A stretch of 64,000 nt of DNA from Clostridia bacterium (GCA_017440805.1 JAFSGN010000022.1:310225-374224), one strand, 5' to 3'; numbered from the stretch's first letter, positions 18,068-29,432 are shown. Numbers and translations are program-made. The notes: generated from the sequence alone by a model not told the origin.

Positions 18068-19540
18068 ATGAAATTGGGTAAACTCCTTAAACCACGCCAG
18101 AAAGAAAATTTGAAACTTGCTGTTATAGTAATTCTGTTTTTATCCATGCTGTTTCTTTTTTTCCGCTTTCTTGACGAAAAAATGGGTTTGGGAAACAATC
18201 TGGGATTTAATTCAAAAAACACTCTCCCTGCCGACAAACTGTGGGTTTTAACGGGAGATTCCTTCCGTTCCTACATGGCGGAAACCGAATCACCCTATAT
18301 TTTTCCAACCTCGATTACATTCAGAAACAACGAAAAAACCTACTCGGCACTAAAGCAGAAGAGCACAATTGTTGCACTGTACAATGACTTTACTCCTTAC
18401 ATTTCGCAAATTCTGGGGCCTTACTATATCGCAAAACAAGTTGATTACAATGAATACACATCTGTCGTAACCGATTTGAGCAGTGATTACACACTTTTCA
18501 CATACGACACCGATATTCCTGCCTATGTACTCCGTATTTATTGCGATCGTCTGTCAGGCGGGTTTTATGAGGGTGAGGCGTGCAATATTAAAAAAATTCT
18601 TATTTTTCTCGGAAAAAACAATAAACCTTACGCCTACACTGTTGACTCAAACAACGGCACAATGCTTTTTTCACCTTTGGAAAGTTATCTGGATAAAATC
18701 CCCGACTATACCGTAACAGATGGTGCTGTCATGTCATATAATAGCAATAAAGTTCTTGTGCCCTCGCAAATGTCTTTTGAATCTGAATATTTTTCAGATT
18801 TACAACATGAAATTGCCCCGGATATCGTACTTACTCACAATATGCAATTTTACGAGACCGGTATAATAAATTCGCTGAATTTTATTGGAAATTTATCACA
18901 GGAAGAGGATATTTTCAAAAACGATAAAATTATTTCAATTTTAAAGAGTTTTGAAATTAATACAAGCCTTGTCCGTCAATACACGGAAGATAATGTAATC
19001 AACTTTATTGAAAACAACGCCGTGTTAAAACTTTCAAAAGACGGATATATCACTTACAGCGGTGAGAACGGCGGTATTCCCCTTTCAAGAATACTCAACA
19101 GTTACTCTGACACTTTTTCTTTTACCGACAAACTCAATGCCGCTACAACTCTGATGAACAATTTCAGTAAAGATATAATTTGCGGAAGCGGAAACCTGAT
19201 GCTTTCTGCTATTAATTACCAAAAGGACACCGATATACTGAATTTTGAATTTACTTACACTTTTGACTCGGTTCCGTTTCCGGAACTGGATAAAATCCGG
19301 CTCAGTATAGGAAAGAATTCCATTTTCAGTGCCAGAATACCAACCTATAGTCTGTACCGTTATTCCACGAGAAAATCACAGACTATCTCTCCCGAAATTT
19401 CTCACAGTATTACAAATATTTCAGATAATACATTTATCAGCGACTACAAACCTGCGTATATCCTTTCAAGCAAGGGAAACACTGCTACTGTTTCGTGGAT
19501 TGCAGTATCTTCTGCTGATTCAGAGGCTAATCCCGGTTAA
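18068..19540 (+). CDS. yycH: YycH-like regulator of WalK
   Basis: A 490-residue protein with a single N-terminal membrane anchor (about residues 16-36) and a large extracellular region. It sits 4 nt after walK and has the size and topology of YycH (about 450 residues in Bacillus). YycH binds WalK together with YycI and restrains or adjusts its activity. Direct motif evidence is slight because the family diverges quickly; the call rests on order, length and topology. SD AAGGAG at 18055-18060 precedes the ATG. Confidence 0.75.
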   Translation: MKLGKLLKPRQKENLKLAVIVILFLSMLFLFFRFLDEKMGLGNNLGFNSKNTLPADKLWVLTGDSFRSYMAETESPYIFPTSITFRNNEKTYSALKQKSTIVALYNDFTPYISQILGPYYIAKQVDYNEYTSVVTDLSSDYTLFTYDTDIPAYVLRIYCDRLSGGFYEGEACNIKKILIFLGKNNKPYAYTVDSNNGTMLFSPLESYLDKIPDYTVTDGAVMSYNSNKVLVPSQMSFESEYFSDLQHEIAPDIVLTHNMQFYETGIINSLNFIGNLSQEEDIFKNDKIISILKSFEINTSLVRQYTEDNVINFIENNAVLKLSKDGYITYSGENGGIPLSRILNSYSDTFSFTDKLNAATTLMNNFSKDIICGSGNLMLSAINYQKDTDILNFEFTYTFDSVPFPELDKIRLSIGKNSIFSARIPTYSLYRYSTRKSQTISPEISHSITNISDNTFISDYKPAYILSSKGNTATVSWIAVSSADSEANPG

Positions 19541-19572
19541 CAGAATTGCACAGGAAAGGAAAACTCAAGAAA

Positions 19573-20445
19573 ATGAATAGTTCAAGTATAAAAAACTTTT
19601 TGATTGTTCTGCTTGTTGCTGTCAATCTGTATTTACTTTTCAGTTTAACCGGTGCCAATCCTTCAAATCATGAATTATCATCGGAATCACTTGAAAATTA
19701 TGAAGATGCCCTGAAAAGCAAGGGGATTTATGTTGAGGCAGAACAAATACCCTCGGAAAAATATTTCAACTCCATTATTGCCGTAAACTGCTCCGTACAA
19801 AACCGATTGTCTGCCGCAAAACAGTACCTGGGCAATATTTTGGCGGAATACAGTCTTCCCAACGGCATAACATTCCAGTCAGAAGACGCATATATCAGTT
19901 TCTTTGATGACGGAAAATTTGAATACGGTCTTTCAAAACATTATGATTCCTCAACTTTCTCATGGAACAGCCCCGCTGCATCTTCCTTTTCCCCTATCAC
20001 AAAAGAAAACAGAAAAATCATTGAAAGGACTTTTTCTCAACTTATTTCCTATTCAAACAATTACAACAAGTTTTCTTTCAGGGAACTAGGACAGACTGAA
20101 AATGATGACTGCGTTACAATATATGTTGAACTTCTGACATATGGTCTTCCTGTTCATGACGGTCTTATTACTTTTATAATTCAGGACAGCAAACCGGTGT
20201 ATATATTTGGTAAATATCTATTTGATTCGTTTAACGAGGAATTTACCGGTGAATATATAGACGCTCCCAGCGCTCTTTTTCTTGTCGAAAACGCCATATC
20301 GGTGGAAGACATCCATATGATTTACTACCCGGTAATGACAGACTCCGATAACTATTTTTTAATACCGTCATGGAAAATAATATCTTCCGATGGCAGTTCT
20401 TTTATCTTTGACGGAGTAAGCGGATACAAAAGAACACAATATTAA
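19573..20445 (+). CDS. yycI: YycI-like regulator of WalK
   Basis: A 290-residue protein beginning with the anchor IKNFLIVLLVAVNLYLLFSL (residues 6-25), the typical N-terminus of YycI (usually 'KxxxilIiaFlilNlfL'). The rest is predicted extracellular, with a C-terminal region resembling the YycH/YycI fold (YYPVMTDSDNYFLIPSWKI). The ATG at 19573 is preferred to a TTG at 19546 because the latter would place basic residues before the anchor and overlap the likely SD (AGGAAAGG, 19552-19559). It completes a walR-walK-yycH-yycI operon. The usual next genes yycJ and htrA are absent; murA follows. Confidence 0.75.
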   Translation: MNSSSIKNFLIVLLVAVNLYLLFSLTGANPSNHELSSESLENYEDALKSKGIYVEAEQIPSEKYFNSIIAVNCSVQNRLSAAKQYLGNILAEYSLPNGITFQSEDAYISFFDDGKFEYGLSKHYDSSTFSWNSPAASSFSPITKENRKIIERTFSQLISYSNNYNKFSFRELGQTENDDCVTIYVELLTYGLPVHDGLITFIIQDSKPVYIFGKYLFDSFNEEFTGEYIDAPSALFLVENAISVEDIHMIYYPVMTDSDNYFLIPSWKIISSDGSSFIFDGVSGYKRTQY

Positions 20446-20536
20446 CAATTTCTAATTACTTTATTTATTACCTGTTTTAATTATTCATATATAATTATTC
20501 AGATATGCTATTGAAAGGAAGGGTCCTAACCAACAC

Positions 20537-21808
20537 ATGGATAAATATGTTATAAACGGCGGCCGCCCACTTAACGGTGAAATTCATGTTTCCGGTATGA
20601 AAAATGCTGCTGTTCCCATAATTCTTTCCAGCATCTTGGTAGAGGGAAAAGTTACCATTGAAAATGTTCCCGATATAAGTGATGTTAGAATTTCTCTTGA
20701 AATACTTGAGGCAATGGGTGCCATTGTCAACTATATAGATAAAAATACCGTCGAAATAGATACTACCGATATCAATCCCGAACTGACCCCTCAGCATCTG
20801 GTAGGAAAAATGCGTGCCTCCTATTATCTGATAGGTGCTGAACTTGCGCGTTTCGGCAGAGCAACTGTTGACTGCCCCGGCGGATGTGATTTCGGTTCAC
20901 GCCCCATCGACCAGCATATAAAAGGTTTTGATGCCCTTGGTGCAGATGTTGTAACCGTTAACGGAAAACATATTGACGCGTCTACAGACCCCGAAAAAGG
21001 CCTGGTCGGCACTTCTGTGTATATGGATGTGGTTTCGGTAGGTGCTACAATAAACATAATGATTGCGGCAGTCAAAGCCAAAGGCACAACAATTATAGAA
21101 AATGCTGCCCACGAGCCACACATTGTTGACACCGCAAACTTTCTCAACACATGCGGTGCACGGATAAGCGGTGCAGGAACCGATGTGATAAAAATACACG
21201 GTGTGGACTCCCTTACAGGAACTACCTACGCTATTATTCCTGATATGATAGAAGCAGGAACTTATATGGTTCTTGCTGCAGCAACCGAAGGAAAATTGAA
21301 AATTTCAAATGTTATTCCCAAACATCTTGAATCTATTTCAGCAAAACTTGTAGAAATGGGTGCAATTATTGAGGAAGAAGACGAATCGGTTACTGTTTAC
21401 CGTGACGCCCCTTTGAGTAATGTAAGTGTTAAAACATTGCCCTATCCCGGTTTTCCTACTGACATGAATCCACAGATATGCGTACTTTCATGTCTTGCAA
21501 ACGGTAAATCCACCATTACAGAAGGTGTCTGGGACAGCCGTTTCAGATATGTAGAAGAACTCAAACGAATGGGTGCTTCCATAAATGTTGAAAAAAGCAC
21601 TGCCGAAGTCACAGGTGTGGAAAGTCTTACCCCTGCCAAAGTCCGTGCCGTAGATTTGCGTGCCGGTGCCGCAATGGTAATTGCTGCTCTTGCTGCTGAC
21701 GGAAAAAGCGAAATTGAAGAAATATATCACATTGAACGCGGATATGAGAATATAATAGAGAAACTCCGACTTGTTGGTGCGGATATAACAAAAGTAACAG
21801 AAGAATAA
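20537..21808 (+). CDS. murA: UDP-N-acetylglucosamine 1-carboxyvinyltransferase
   Basis: A 423-residue enolpyruvyl transferase that performs the first committed step of peptidoglycan synthesis, adding PEP to UDP-GlcNAc. The active-site Cys is present in PGGCDFGSRP (Cys117, equal to Cys115 of the E. coli enzyme), so the protein should be fosfomycin-sensitive. Length is normal. AAAGGAAGGG lies before the ATG. It is 91 nt from yycI; a TATAAT at 20490-20495 could mark a promoter but no good -35 is visible, so it may also be read from the walRK operon. Confidence 0.96.
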   Translation: MDKYVINGGRPLNGEIHVSGMKNAAVPIILSSILVEGKVTIENVPDISDVRISLEILEAMGAIVNYIDKNTVEIDTTDINPELTPQHLVGKMRASYYLIGAELARFGRATVDCPGGCDFGSRPIDQHIKGFDALGADVVTVNGKHIDASTDPEKGLVGTSVYMDVVSVGATINIMIAAVKAKGTTIIENAAHEPHIVDTANFLNTCGARISGAGTDVIKIHGVDSLTGTTYAIIPDMIEAGTYMVLAAATEGKLKISNVIPKHLESISAKLVEMGAIIEEEDESVTVYRDAPLSNVSVKTLPYPGFPTDMNPQICVLSCLANGKSTITEGVWDSRFRYVEELKRMGASINVEKSTAEVTGVESLTPAKVRAVDLRAGAAMVIAALAADGKSEIEEIYHIERGYENIIEKLRLVGADITKVTEE

Positions 21809-21816
21809 AAGATATT

Positions 21817-21855
21817 ACAGCCTTTGCAAAATAATACTTTGCAGAGGCTGTTTAG
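21817..21855 (+). terminator. Hairpin terminator after murA
   Basis: A 14-bp stem (21817-21830 with 21838-21851, one G-U pair, 7-nt loop) starts 8 nt after the murA stop. The following sequence TTTAG is only weakly T rich. Confidence 0.7.
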
Positions 21856-21918
21856 TTATCAAAAAAAGGATTAAGCAAGAAAATTTTCATTTCTTTTAAA
21901 AAAATACAAAAATAGTTC

Positions 21919-21947
21919 TTTACAATATTAAAATTTTAGTATATAAT
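21919..21947 (+). promoter_or_regulatory. Vegetative promoter for prfB
   Basis: TTTACA at 21919-21924 and perfect TATAAT at 21942-21947, 17 bp apart, about 39 nt before the prfB start codon. Confidence 0.75.
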
Positions 21948-21985
21948 ATATATGGAGATAATTATTTACTTTTAAGGAGAAACCA

Positions 21986-23095
21986 TTGATACTCATATTA
22001 GAACAGTCCAAGCAGACACTTGATGAACTCAGTGACAAAATTGATGAATTGGGTGTTTCGTTGGATATTGAAAATTTAAAATTAAAAATTGAAGAACTGG
22101 AATCGGCTGTGCAATCAGAGGGATTCTGGGATGACCCGCAAAATTCCCAGAAAACTCTTGTTGAATTAAAAATTCAAAAAGACAAATACGAAAGTTTTAT
22201 AAATCTTAAAACTCTTTACAATGACACTTGCGAACTTCTCCAACTTGCATCTGAAGACGATGACGAGTCTATGACCGAAGATATCCTGTCAGACATCAAA
22301 CTTATCAAAAAAAGTTATGAAGACCAGAGGACACAGATACTTCTTTCCGGAGAGTACGACCGCAACAACGCCATTATTGCCATACATCCCGGTGCAGGAG
22401 GTACTGAGGCTCAGGACTGGGCACAGATGCTTTATCGTATGTACTCACGGTGGGCTGAAAAAAGAGGCTTTAAGGTCAAAGTTCTTGACTATCTTGACGG
22501 TGACGAAGCAGGTATTAAAAGTGTAACATTCCTTGTGGAAGGGTTGTATGCATACGGGTATGCCAAAAGCGAGAGCGGTGTTCACAGACTTGTAAGAGTT
22601 TCACCCTTTGATTCATCGGGAAGACGCCATACATCTTTTGCTTCGGTTGAGGTTGCACCCGAGTTCAACGATGAAATAAAAATTGAAATCAAAGAAGAAG
22701 AAATCAAGGTTGAAGCACATCGTGCCAGTGGTGCAGGCGGTCAGCATGTAAATAAAACCGACTCGGCAATTCGAATTACCCATATTCCCACGGGAATCGT
22801 CGTAGGTTGCCAGAACGAACGCAGTCAGGTTCAAAACCGTGAAGTTGCCCTGAAGATGCTCAAAAGTAAACTTCTCGAAATAAAAGAGCGTGAACATCTC
22901 GAAAAAATTGAAGATATAAAGGGCATTAAAAATAATATTGAATGGGGTTCTCAAATCCGTTCATATGTATTTATGCCTTATACCCTTGTAAAAGACAATC
23001 GCACAAATTACGAAGTGGGTGACATTTCATCCGTTATGGACGGAGAACTTGATGACTTTATGAATGCGTTTCTTAAATCAAAAGCCCAATCATAA
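21986..23095 (+). CDS. prfB: Peptide chain release factor 2 (no frameshift)
   Basis: A 369-residue class I release factor recognising UGA and UAA. The GGQ motif is in ASGAGGQHVNKTDS (about residue 250) and the UGA/UAA-specific tripeptide region is SPFDSSGRR near residue 208. The start is a TTG at 21986 with AAGGAG six nt upstream. Most bacteria control prfB by a +1 programmed frameshift near codon 26; here the corresponding place reads TCG TTG GAT in a single open frame, so the in-frame UGA is absent and this autoregulation is lost. It is followed at 25 nt by a small membrane protein gene. Confidence 0.95.
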   Translation: MILILEQSKQTLDELSDKIDELGVSLDIENLKLKIEELESAVQSEGFWDDPQNSQKTLVELKIQKDKYESFINLKTLYNDTCELLQLASEDDDESMTEDILSDIKLIKKSYEDQRTQILLSGEYDRNNAIIAIHPGAGGTEAQDWAQMLYRMYSRWAEKRGFKVKVLDYLDGDEAGIKSVTFLVEGLYAYGYAKSESGVHRLVRVSPFDSSGRRHTSFASVEVAPEFNDEIKIEIKEEEIKVEAHRASGAGGQHVNKTDSAIRITHIPTGIVVGCQNERSQVQNREVALKMLKSKLLEIKEREHLEKIEDIKGIKNNIEWGSQIRSYVFMPYTLVKDNRTNYEVGDISSVMDGELDDFMNAFLKSKAQS

Positions 23096-23120
23096 AATTA
23101 TACAATAAAGGAGATTTATT

Positions 23121-23471
23121 ATGCGTAAACCAAATCTTATCATCGGAATAACACTTGTAGTTCAGTCAATCACCATGTTTATCCTTTTCATTTCTTTCTT
23201 GAGCAAAAATAAAAAGCAACTTGCAGGAACTTTTCTTACCGTCGGTATTGTAGGCGGTCTTGTTGGCGGATGGATGCTTTATCTTGAATATGTTGAAAAC
23301 GAAAAACAGCGTCATATAGACAAAATGGATGCTTGTTTTGATTGCGAAGACGACTGTTCTGATTGCTGCTTTACAGACGGATTTGACGGTCTGGATTTTG
23401 AAGATGACGAAGTAAGTTATACTATTCAGGAAAACGAAGACGCTCCCGAAGAAGATACCGAAAACAACTGA
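23121..23471 (+). CDS. Small membrane protein with Cys/acidic tail, unknown
   Basis: A 116-residue protein. Two hydrophobic segments (about residues 6-28 and 36-55) are followed by a charged stretch, then a cluster of cysteines and acidic residues (ACFDCEDDCSDCCF, about residues 72-85) and a very acidic tail (Asp/Glu/Asn to the end). A good SD (AAAGGAG, 23107-23113) and the 25-nt gap to prfB support it as a real, co-transcribed gene. I do not recognise a family. The Cys cluster could bind a metal, but this is a guess from composition. Confidence 0.75.
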   Translation: MRKPNLIIGITLVVQSITMFILFISFLSKNKKQLAGTFLTVGIVGGLVGGWMLYLEYVENEKQRHIDKMDACFDCEDDCSDCCFTDGFDGLDFEDDEVSYTIQENEDAPEEDTENN

Positions 23472-23500
23472 TTCATTACACACAATTCTAAATAAAAACT

Positions 23501-23550
23501 TATATAGCATAATTAGTCTCTGTTTAACAGCAATTAATTATGCTATATAT
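23501..23550 (+). terminator. 15-bp inverted repeat, probable terminator
   Basis: A perfect 15-bp inverted repeat (23501-23515 and 23535-23549) encloses a 19-nt loop that itself contains CTGTT/AACAG. It lies 30 nt after the small membrane protein gene and is followed by TTTTACC. It could end that transcript or act as an operator for the following, broken gene. Confidence 0.6.
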
Positions 23551-23574
23551 TTTACCGGGAAGTGAAAGTGTTTT

Positions 23575-24900
23575 ATGAGTATCGCTTTATATAATTCTCA
23601 TTTTTCAGAAAAGGCAAAGTGGATTTGCAAAGAAGAAGTGGGGTATCTTACATTAAAAGTATTTTCCCCAAAAAACAGAAACTTGAAATTGCCTTTGGCG
23701 AACACATTATTGACGGTAAAGTACGCCAGAAAATTGACAACCGGAATTTCAGTGTGGAAGTCATAGTAAAAAGCGGAGAGAATCAGTACACCAATTATTT
23801 CAGGCGTTTAGGCCTGAGATATATAGAAATTCATTCCGATGAAGAACTTGAAATAGAATTTATTTCCCTTTTACCATGTCAGTATCCGCTGAATAAAATT
23901 TCTGCGGATTTTCCGGACCCTATCGACCAAAAAATATATGACACCTCGCTAAGAACATTGGAATTATGTATGCACGACCACTACGAAGACTGTCCCTGGC
24001 GTGAACAGGCGCTTTATACCATGGACAGCGGAAATCAGATTTTATGCGGTTATTATGCCTTCAAAGAGTTTCGATTTTCCCGTTCTGTATTGTATTTAAT
24101 GAGTCAGGACAACAGGAAAGACCGCCTTTTATCTATTTGTTTTCCCACTTCAATTGACCTTACTATTCCGTCATTTTCTTTTTTCTACTTTTTAGAAGTT
24201 TATGAATACACCGTATACTCCGGTGACATCACCTTATTCAAATCAATTCTGCCTAAAATGGAATCTATAATTTCTGCCTTTTTAGAACGCAGAGTTGACG
24301 GACTTATTCAGAATTTTACAGACAAACATCACTGGAATTTTTATGAATGGGTGGATGGCTTGAACGGCAATCTGGGAAGTGAGTCAGCACCGACAGCAGA
24401 TGCCGCTTTAAACTGTTTATGTTCTCTCGCTCTTTCCTGCTTAGACAAATTATACAGTCTTTCGGGATTAAAAAGCGATTACCAAAAAATTGCAAACGAG
24501 ATGAATGCAGAAATAAGTTTTTCAGCAAAACGGCGGATTTTATATCAACAACGCCAACAATAATAAACTGTACGAATTAGTAAACGCCCTTGCAGTACTG
24601 TGCGGTGCATCTACAGGAGACGAGGTAAAACATATATGCGACCGCCTTGCCGACGGTGATTTTATAAAATCATCCTTAAGTATGATTTGTTTCAAATATG
24701 ATGCACTTTTAAAAACGGATAAAGAGAAATATAAAAAGTATATTCTTGACGATATACGCAAAAAATACAAAAAAATGCTGGGCCAGGGTGCTACATCATT
24801 CTGGGAAACCGAGAATGGTGCAAACGATTTTGACAACGCCGGAAGTTTATGTCACGGCTGGAGTTCAATGCCGATATACTACTATAATATACTGTTATGA
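23575..24900 (+). pseudogene. GH78-like (alpha-L-rhamnosidase-type) glycosidase, two frameshifts
   Basis: Three overlapping frames together give one coherent protein of about 440 residues. Frame 1 runs from ATG 23575; frame 2 carries YEDCPWREQALY, the GH78 'DCPxRE' motif; frame 3 ends with GATSFWET and SLCHGWSS, the usual GH78 C-terminal motifs. Frame 1 passes into frame 2 at CCCCAAAAAA (about 23667-23676) and frame 2 into frame 3 at GCAAAACGG (about 24525-24533). In each case one extra A would restore reading, so the lesions are single-A losses in A runs: either pseudogene decay or sequencing error. The family hydrolyses rhamnosides. Both this call and its broken state are inferred by eye. 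Confidence 0.75.
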
Positions 24901-24937
24901 TATTCCTGCCATGTTCTCAAAAGTTAATATAATAATA

Positions 24938-24966
24938 TTGAAATTGTACCCAATCTATGCTATACT
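24938..24966 (+). promoter_or_regulatory. Vegetative promoter for ligA
   Basis: TTGAAA at 24938-24943 and TATACT at 24961-24966, 17 bp apart, 30 nt before the ligA ATG. Confidence 0.7.
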
Positions 24967-24968
24967 GA

Positions 24969-26972
<2,004 letters not shown>

Positions 26973-26975
26973 CAG

Positions 26976-27785
26976 ATGTTAGGATTTATTGGCGTGGGAA
27001 ATATGGCATCCGCCATTATTACGGGTATTTTAAATAAAGGATTATATTCAGAAAAAGATATTAAAATATATGACAAGGATACCGACAAATACAAAAAGTT
27101 TAATTTGACACCTTCGGAGAGTATAAAAGATTTGTGTATCGAAAGCGACATGATTTTCCTCTGTGTAAAGCCTCAAATATACACCGATGTACTTGAGGAA
27201 ATATCTTGTTCCGTTCCGAAAGAACTTATTGAAAAAAAGGTTTTTATTTCAATTGCGGCAGGTATATCAACTTCATTTATATGCAGAAAACTTTCGGTAA
27301 AAACCGCGGTAATTCGAGTAATGCCCAATACTCCCCTGCTTATAGGTGAAGGAGCAAGTGCAATTTGCAAAAATGAATTTGCAAATGACGACACTTTTTC
27401 AAATGTTGCGGATATTTTTTCTTCACTTGGCGTATGCAAAAAACTTGAAGAAGATACGATGAACAAAATAATTGCCGTAAACGGTTCTTCTCCCGCTTAT
27501 GTGTACCTGTTGGCAAAAGCAATGTGCAACGGTGCACTGGCGCAGGGAATTCAGGATGACATACTTCCTTTGATTATACAGACAATAATCGGCTCGGCAA
27601 AAATGATGGAACAAAGTTCACTTACACCCGACCAACTCATTAAAATGGTAGCATCTCCCAACGGTACAACTCTTGCTGCTCTGCAGAGTTTTGAAGACGA
27701 TGATTTTTGCGGTATTGTAGCCCGTGCAATGCAACAATGTACAAATCGTGCAGAGGAAATTGCCGAGGAGATAGAAAACAACTGA
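26976..27785 (+). CDS. proC: Pyrroline-5-carboxylate reductase
   Basis: A 269-residue enzyme that makes the last step of proline synthesis. The N-terminal Rossmann motif is GFIGVGNMASAI, and the signature near residue 168 is NGSSPAYVYLL; the C-terminal dimerisation helices include SPNGTTLAAL. Length is normal (about 270). The ATG follows the ligA stop by 4 nt, with AGGAG in the end of ligA. No other proline-synthesis gene is in the window. Confidence 0.95.
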   Translation: MLGFIGVGNMASAIITGILNKGLYSEKDIKIYDKDTDKYKKFNLTPSESIKDLCIESDMIFLCVKPQIYTDVLEEISCSVPKELIEKKVFISIAAGISTSFICRKLSVKTAVIRVMPNTPLLIGEGASAICKNEFANDDTFSNVADIFSSLGVCKKLEEDTMNKIIAVNGSSPAYVYLLAKAMCNGALAQGIQDDILPLIIQTIIGSAKMMEQSSLTPDQLIKMVASPNGTTLAALQSFEDDDFCGIVARAMQQCTNRAEEIAEEIENN

Positions 27786-27836
27786 TTTTTGAATACATAA
27801 CATCACACTGACATATTATTGAATGGGTGATGATAT

Positions 27837-28388
27837 GTGCGTAAAAATGAAACTTTAAATACTCTTAAACTGTACCGTGTTTCTTTTGGTATAAATTTCT
27901 TACTATTTTTATTTTTTGGATTGTTCTCGTTATTTTTCCCTTCAAATTTTAGTTTTTTGAATTATATTCTGCGTGTTTGTGATACCGGCGGAGATTTTTT
28001 ACCAAGTCTTTTAAAATTCTGGGCGGAAAATCTTTTACCAGTCTGCGTTGCGTTTCTTTTGGGGCTTACCATTTATGAACCGATATTTTCCGCTTTATTC
28101 AGCAGTGTTTTAGGCATTATTTATTCACTGGATATTTACACACTGCTTTCAGATTACAAACTCTTTTTCGCAATTACAATGATATTCATAAAACTGTGTA
28201 CCAACTGGATATATTTATGGTATCTCTCTTACGTTTCAAGTGTTTCTGTAACTGTTTATACAGGTACTGTTCCCCTGACAAAAAAACTGGATTACATTTT
28301 TATGGCAAAGTACATTGTGTGGTTTAGTATGTTTGCATGTTTATTGCTTTTATTATGCATTGCACAATGTATAATGTTCAGAATATAA
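27837..28388 (+). CDS. Hypothetical polytopic membrane protein
   Basis: A 183-residue very hydrophobic protein with four or five predicted membrane segments (about residues 15-37, 58-80, 85-105, 110-135, 155-180). No recognised motif. The start is uncertain: GTG at 27837 with GGGTGATGA upstream was used. It is followed 28 nt later by a DUF624 membrane protein, suggesting a shared transcript and perhaps a membrane complex, but this is inference from order. Confidence 0.6.
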   Translation: MRKNETLNTLKLYRVSFGINFLLFLFFGLFSLFFPSNFSFLNYILRVCDTGGDFLPSLLKFWAENLLPVCVAFLLGLTIYEPIFSALFSSVLGIIYSLDIYTLLSDYKLFFAITMIFIKLCTNWIYLWYLSYVSSVSVTVYTGTVPLTKKLDYIFMAKYIVWFSMFACLLLLLCIAQCIMFRI

Positions 28389-28416
28389 AAACAAGTAAAA
28401 AAAAAGAGGATATGAA

Positions 28417-29391
28417 ATGGCAAAATTTAAATTTTATGATTACACAAAACCCGGGAAAGGTGTTAAGAAGAGTTCGGTAAAACAGGATTTTTCACTGGCT
28501 AATTTTTTTAAAATTTATATACGGAAATTCTGGAAACTCTGCAGTCTTAATATTTTGTATTTTGTTTTTAACTTTCCCTTCTTCCTTTTCCTGTTAGGTC
28601 TTTCGGGAAATTTCAATATTGCGTTCAGTACACCCGCAGGACCAATGTATCAGCAAATACATTCAGTTCTGATGCATACCGGGAACACGCCGGCATCCGC
28701 TTCTATTTTGGGATTTGAAAAATTCGGAAGACTTATGGAGTCTTCCTATCCCGGAACAGTATCAAATATACTTATATGGTGCGGTTTACTGACTGTTCTC
28801 ACTTTTGGTCTTGCAAACAGCGGAATTGCTTATATTCTTCGTAATTTTGCCCGTGAAGAACACGCATACATTTGGGAGGACTACAAATCAACCATAAAAA
28901 AGAATTTCTCTCAGGCAATGATTTTGGGAGTAATTGACATTCTGGTATCAGCAGTCATTTCGTATGATGTTGTTTTCTTCCGGTATAACACAGGAATAAA
29001 TTTTATTACAGATGTTATGTTCTGGATTGCTCTGCTTTTAGGTCTGATATATTTTATAATGCGTTTTTATATGTATACCATTCTGGTTACTTTCAACCTG
29101 AGCATACCAAAAATTCTCAAGAACTCATTCATATTCACATTCCTTTGCGTAAAAAGAAATATTGTCGGTCTTATCGGAATTGCGGCCGCTGTAGCACTTA
29201 ATTACTTTATTCTTGCTTATTTCCCGCCTTTAGGTGCAATTATACCCTTTATGTTCACGGTTTCTTTAGTGACCTTTATAGCCTCATATACAGCATATCC
29301 GGGAATTAAGAAATATATGATTGACCCTTACTACGCAGATAAAAATGAGCCGGAACAAGAAAACAACGATACTATATTCAGCGACAATTAA
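28417..29391 (+). CDS. DUF624/YesL-family membrane protein
   Basis: A 324-residue protein with about six membrane segments. The opening (FFKIYIRKFWKLCSLNILY) and the later pattern AYILRNFAREEHAYIWEDY are typical of the YesL/DUF624 family, often encoded next to sugar ABC transporters. The role is not known. The tail is acidic. SD AAAGAGG is at 28401-28408. It converges on the msmX-type ATPase gene across two hairpins, so the two are not co-transcribed. Confidence 0.75.
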   Translation: MAKFKFYDYTKPGKGVKKSSVKQDFSLANFFKIYIRKFWKLCSLNILYFVFNFPFFLFLLGLSGNFNIAFSTPAGPMYQQIHSVLMHTGNTPASASILGFEKFGRLMESSYPGTVSNILIWCGLLTVLTFGLANSGIAYILRNFAREEHAYIWEDYKSTIKKNFSQAMILGVIDILVSAVISYDVVFFRYNTGINFITDVMFWIALLLGLIYFIMRFYMYTILVTFNLSIPKILKNSFIFTFLCVKRNIVGLIGIAAAVALNYFILAYFPPLGAIIPFMFTVSLVTFIASYTAYPGIKKYMIDPYYADKNEPEQENNDTIFSDN

Positions 29392-29392
29392 G

Positions 29393-29432
29393 ACAACCCC
29401 TATGTTCTCTTGTCTGAGAACATAGGGGTTGT
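29393..29432 (+). terminator. Strong hairpin after DUF624 gene
   Basis: A perfect 17-bp stem (29393-29409 with 29416-29432, 6-nt loop) begins just after the DUF624 stop. The T content after it is modest (TTGTTGTATA). Confidence 0.75.

Noticed and set aside
21952..21975. Short frame ATG ... TTT TAA before prfB as a frameshift leader
   Set aside because: It is only 7 codons, lacks the CTTTGA slip site, and the TTG at 21986 already has an ideal SD.
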